A stretch of 8,927 bases of DNA, taken from the NCBI GenBank assembly GCA_937884015.1, contig CALGBV010000149.1, positions 1-8,927 of the forward strand, written 5' to 3'. The DNA is from an uncultured Bacteroidales bacterium. GTDB taxonomy: Bacteria; Bacteroidota; Bacteroidia; Bacteroidales; F082. This document shows, in pieces, positions 6,350 through 8,927 of this stretch (the stretch's first letter is position 1; every line of letters starts with the position of its first letter). A program made the translations under genes and the position numbers. The notes under the pieces are model-generated. The model searched no databases. It saw only the letters and a list, made by a program, of their open reading frames with translations, and was not told the DNA's origin.

Positions 6350-7852
6350 ATGAAAAGCAAACTTTTCGGTGTCCTTTTGTTTATTGAAACCGTCGCATTG
6401 ATTGTGGCGGCTTCGGTATCGTCATATTATCAGGATGTGGCGGAAGAGACCGATTTGAAATGCTTTCTCATTCCGGCGGCGGCCTGTTTTGTGATAGGTT
6501 CCATCCTGTATCTGATTGGCCAGCGAAAAAACAGCAAAGCCTTGAAAATCAAGGATTCGTTTCAGGTTGTGACGTTTTCATGGATTCTGTTTTCAGCTTT
6601 TGGCATGTTGCCTTTCCTGCTGTACGGCACGATGGATAACGTATCTGATGCTTTTTTTGAAACCATGTCGGGCTTCTCGACCACTGGCGCAACCGTGATT
6701 GAAAACATTGACGATCAGCCGCATGGCATCCTGTTTTGGCGCAGCCTGATGCAGTGGTTGGGCGGATTGGGCATCATCGTGTTCACATTGGCGTTCATTC
6801 CTAGGGTTGCAAAAGGTTCAAAGAAGATGGTGCTTTTTGCTGCCGAAGCCCCTGGCTTGAGTGTTGAGAAACTCTCACCGAAGATGCAGAATACGGCCCG
6901 CAGCCTGTGGATTATCTACATCATTCTGACCATTTTATGCGCTTTTGCCTATTGGCTGGGCGACATGAATGCCTTCGATGCGGTTTGCCATGCCTTTACG
7001 ACCATTGCCACGGGCGGTTTCAGCACGCACCAGGCGAGCATCGGCTATTTCCAATCCTCTTATATCGAGTATGTCTGCGTCTTGTTCATGATATTGGCGG
7101 GCATCAACTTCGCCATTTATTTCTTTGTGTTTACGCGCCGTTTCGATTTGGTGAAACGTAACGAGGAATTGCGTTGGTATCTGGCCTTGATTGTGATTTT
7201 TGCGGCCTTTTATTTCGGCTTGTTCAGTTATGCCGGACATTTCGATGGCGTGACCGAAAGCCAGTTGGCGGGAATGCCGCAAACGTGGCAGGACAAATTG
7301 CGCACATCGCTTTTCCATGTCGTCTCGCTGCTTTCCAACACGGGCTATCAGGCGGCAAATTTCAACTACGACAATTGGGGTCTTTTGTTCGTGATACCCA
7401 CTTTGTTCCTGATGGTGATTGGCGGCTGCGCCGGTTCGACAAGCGGCGGCATCAAGGTGATTCGCGTGATTGTGCTTTACAAATACATGAAGTTGGCTTT
7501 GAAGGAGTTCGTCCATCCGACGGGCATGTATAACATCAAGATTTCGAAGCAGTCGGTCGACACCTCATCCGTGAGAATGGTGTGCATTTTCCTCTCGCTG
7601 TTCATCTTGGTCTTCATGGTGAATCTTTTCCTGCTGACTGCAACGGGCATGACATTGGAAGATGCAATGGCCTCGTTTTTAACCTGTTTCAGCAATTTCG
7701 GACCGGGTTCAGGGCTTACGGGACCTAATGGCACATTTGCCGCAGTTCCGACCGCAGCCAAATGGATTCTTTCTTTGGACATGCTGCTGGGCCGTTTGGA
7801 AATCTTCACCGTCATCATGCTTTTCACGAAGAGTTTCTGGAAGGATATGTAA
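6350..7852 (+). CDS. trkH: Potassium uptake protein TrkH (Trk/Ktr membrane subunit)
   Basis: TrkH is the inner-membrane ion-conducting subunit of a Trk potassium importer, normally gated by the cytoplasmic NAD-binding protein TrkA. The 500 residues show the four-fold helix-pore loop-helix plan. Pore loops and filter glycines are MSGFSTTGATV (Gly113), FTTIATGGFST (Gly222), VSLLSNTGYQA (Gly332) and TCFSNFGPGSG (Gly451). Other conserved pieces are WLGGLGIIV (136-144), GGCAGSTSGGIKVIR (358-372) and GRLEIFTV (481-488). The start ATG 6350 is preceded by an A run and leads straight into the first membrane helix; the length fits the family. No trkA is present in the window. I found no -7 element upstream, so it may be read together with the DUF2750-like gene. 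No good terminator follows: 7853-7927 holds only an A/T hairpin of six pairs (7866-7871 with 7879-7884). Confidence 0.96.
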   Translation: MKSKLFGVLLFIETVALIVAASVSSYYQDVAEETDLKCFLIPAAACFVIGSILYLIGQRKNSKALKIKDSFQVVTFSWILFSAFGMLPFLLYGTMDNVSDAFFETMSGFSTTGATVIENIDDQPHGILFWRSLMQWLGGLGIIVFTLAFIPRVAKGSKKMVLFAAEAPGLSVEKLSPKMQNTARSLWIIYIILTILCAFAYWLGDMNAFDAVCHAFTTIATGGFSTHQASIGYFQSSYIEYVCVLFMILAGINFAIYFFVFTRRFDLVKRNEELRWYLALIVIFAAFYFGLFSYAGHFDGVTESQLAGMPQTWQDKLRTSLFHVVSLLSNTGYQAANFNYDNWGLLFVIPTLFLMVIGGCAGSTSGGIKVIRVIVLYKYMKLALKEFVHPTGMYNIKISKQSVDTSSVRMVCIFLSLFILVFMVNLFLLTATGMTLEDAMASFLTCFSNFGPGSGLTGPNGTFAAVPTAAKWILSLDMLLGRLEIFTVIMLFTKSFWKDM

Positions 7853-7927
7853 AAAGTCTATTTCAATTATTTGTCACGAATAATCTTCACTGTGTGGGTC
7901 TAAAAGTATATAGATGCCTTTGTGAAT

Positions 7928-8428
7928 CTAAACCACTTCAATTCCGTAAACTGCAAGCAATCCTGGCAGACCCTGCAAGGCGAACTTGGCTTTCTTCATG
8001 CGGTTTTCGTTCGGGTTGATGAGATAGTTGTAGGCCGTGGTGAAATCACTTTCTTCCAAATTGGTTTTCAGGAAGATGGAACGCGTCATGTCGCAATCCT
8101 TGAAGACGGATTTTTTCAGGTTGCACTGTCCGAAATCAGCCTCAATGATGCGGCATTTGTCGAAATGCGTGCCTTGCATGTTCAGACCTTGAAAAGAGGT
8201 GTATTGCAAGTTGCAATCGCTGAAAGTCACGCTGAAAGTGAACTTGTTGGAAGCCGAAAAATTCGCTCCCGTCAGCTTGCAACTCTCAAAAGCGACCTTG
8301 TTCCACGATGTGCCCGACATTTTGCACAGACTGAAATTGCAGGAAATGAAACGGCAGGCTTCGAAATTCACTTTGCCAAAGATGCCGGCATTGAGCAACG
8401 ATGGTGCAAATATTGTGCTGCTCGACAA
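7928..8428 (-). CDS. Pentapeptide-repeat protein, probably lacking its native N-terminus
   Basis: Read on the - strand, this frame gives 166 residues. Residues 21-129 are pentapeptide repeats of the A(D/N)(L/F)xx type, for example FEACRFISCNF, ADFGQCNLKKSVFKDCDM and NLEESDF, which fold as a right-handed quadrilateral beta-helix. Cysteines recur at the same repeat position (25, 30, 35, 50, 72, 92, 102, 112). The end, NENRMKKAKFALQGLPGLLAVYGIEVV, fits the C-terminal cap of Bacteroidota homologues of about 185-190 residues as I remember them. By that comparison about 20-25 N-terminal residues are missing, and the first 10 residues here (MSSSTIFAPS, ATG at 8426-8428) do not look like the family. 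They are the reverse complement of lamin-tail coding sequence on the + strand. The gene faces trkH tail to tail, 75 bases away. Biochemical function is unknown. Whether it is still expressed is open, because its own 5' region appears to be gone. Confidence 0.82.
   Translation of the reverse strand: MSSSTIFAPSLLNAGIFGKVNFEACRFISCNFSLCKMSGTSWNKVAFESCKLTGANFSASNKFTFSVTFSDCNLQYTSFQGLNMQGTHFDKCRIIEADFGQCNLKKSVFKDCDMTRSIFLKTNLEESDFTTAYNYLINPNENRMKKAKFALQGLPGLLAVYGIEVV
8390..8402. other. Apparent junction between two 5'-truncated genes
   Basis: Family-like pentapeptide sequence on the - strand extends rightward to about 8398 (LLNAGIFGKVNF) and then stops. Family-like lamin-tail sequence on the + strand begins at about 8391 (LSNDGANIVLLD). 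The two meet or overlap by a few bases at TTGAGCAACGATGG (8391-8404), which would suit joining at a short shared sequence. Exact limits rest on my memory of the families. Confidence 0.55.
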
Positions 8429-8909
8429 GAAAGAAAATGTGATGGATGAGTTTGCCTACGATCCTAAAATGCATAGCAAGTTTTCTAATCAGGATAAAGG
8501 CAGAAGTTTGGAACGAGTGTCATTTGATGCAGACGTATGGGCGTCAGCGTCTGATGAATGTGGTGGCGCAACACCGGGGGCAAAAAATTCAGCGTCGTCG
8601 GCAAAAACAGAGGAAATCAACTGTGTCCAGAGTTACATCACGTCGGATTTTCCTGAAATCATAATTGAATATTCGTTTTCCAAGCCGAATTTCAAAGGCA
8701 CATTGCTTTGCTTCGACAGATATGGCAATCCAATCTGTACGGTTTATGATTATCAGTTGATGGATAGAGAAGGAGAGTGGAGATGGAATGGATCTGACGA
8801 TAATGGAAACTTGTTGCCTACGGGAATTTACGTGTTGGTGTTTGAAGCTGTCGCTGAAGACGGAGGCCGAATCAGAAAGAAGATTGTTTGCACTATTGGC
8901 GAAAGGTAA
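8391..8909 (+). pseudogene. 5'-truncated lamin-tail domain plus FlgD-like C-terminal fragment
   Basis: The + strand frame ending with TAA at 8907-8909 is recognisable only from about 8391. It begins LSNDGANIVLLDKKENVMDEF, the middle of a lamin-tail domain, then continues with SLERVSF (8505-8525) and GGATPG (8562-8579), the usual end of that domain. A linker follows, then a FlgD/CHU_C-like Ig fold: IIIEYSFSKP, LLCFDRYGNPICTVYD, WRWNGSDDNGNLLPTGIYVL, ending in KKIVCTIGER (about 8641-8906). In Bacteroidota this pair normally closes a much longer exported protein, so the signal peptide, the upstream domains and the first half of the lamin-tail domain are missing. The frame stays open upstream to an ATG at 8199, but those residues are the antisense of the pentapeptide gene and match nothing in the family. 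A remnant could only start at ATG 8442. The 17 bases after the stop show nothing. Confidence 0.75.
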
Positions 8910-8927
8910 CCGTTTAAAAAGCGAAGG

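Noticed and set aside
6935..7516. - strand open frame (193 codons) inside trkH
   Set aside because: The opposite strand encodes conserved TrkH pore segments; this frame has no recognisable domain.
7866..7884. Inverted repeat ATTATT/AATAAT between the convergent trkH and pentapeptide genes
   Set aside because: Six A/T pairs only, with no T tract; too weak to call a terminator.
7762..8449. + strand open frames 7762-8019 and 7922-8449, and the 8199-8390 part of the frame ending at 8909
   Set aside because: They are antisense to the pentapeptide gene (or overlap the end of trkH), and their translations resemble no family; only the part after about 8391 matches a known domain.

Overview
The window looks like a piece of a Bacteroidota chromosome, most likely order Bacteroidales; I cannot resolve the genus. 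Three things point there. Upstream of three genes there is a -7 element of the Bacteroidota form TAnnTTTG, with A-rich leaders and mostly no strong Shine-Dalgarno. The protein families are typical: a dipeptidyl peptidase III with the HECLGH zinc motif, a long GAPDH of about 480 residues, and a YidC with a large periplasmic domain and a lysine in place of the groove arginine. The right end carries a lamin-tail plus FlgD-like C-terminus of the kind found on large surface or secreted proteins of this phylum.

Left and middle (1-5690): a dipeptidyl peptidase III gene runs in from the left edge and is nearly complete. It is followed by a strong terminator, a promoter and an N-terminally extended glyceraldehyde-3-phosphate dehydrogenase. 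A second terminator and promoter precede yidC, the inner-membrane insertase. A third terminator/promoter pair leads to a small DUF2750-like gene (5765-6223). All these genes lie on the + strand, but the terminators split them into mostly single-gene units. They are housekeeping and metabolic genes with no visible common pathway.

Right part (6224-7852): a 126-base gap contains short G-rich direct repeats and a REP-like motif. After it comes trkH, the membrane subunit of a potassium uptake system, with no trkA in view.

Right end (7853-8927): a pentapeptide-repeat gene on the - strand meets a + strand lamin-tail/FlgD-like fragment. Both appear to have lost their 5' ends at the same place, about 8390-8402. 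This is the most unusual structure in the window. It is either a genomic deletion or rearrangement joining two divergent genes, or an assembly chimera. I found no tRNA, rRNA, CRISPR array, transposase, integrase or recognisable defence system, and I do not see convincing evidence of an undescribed multi-gene system.
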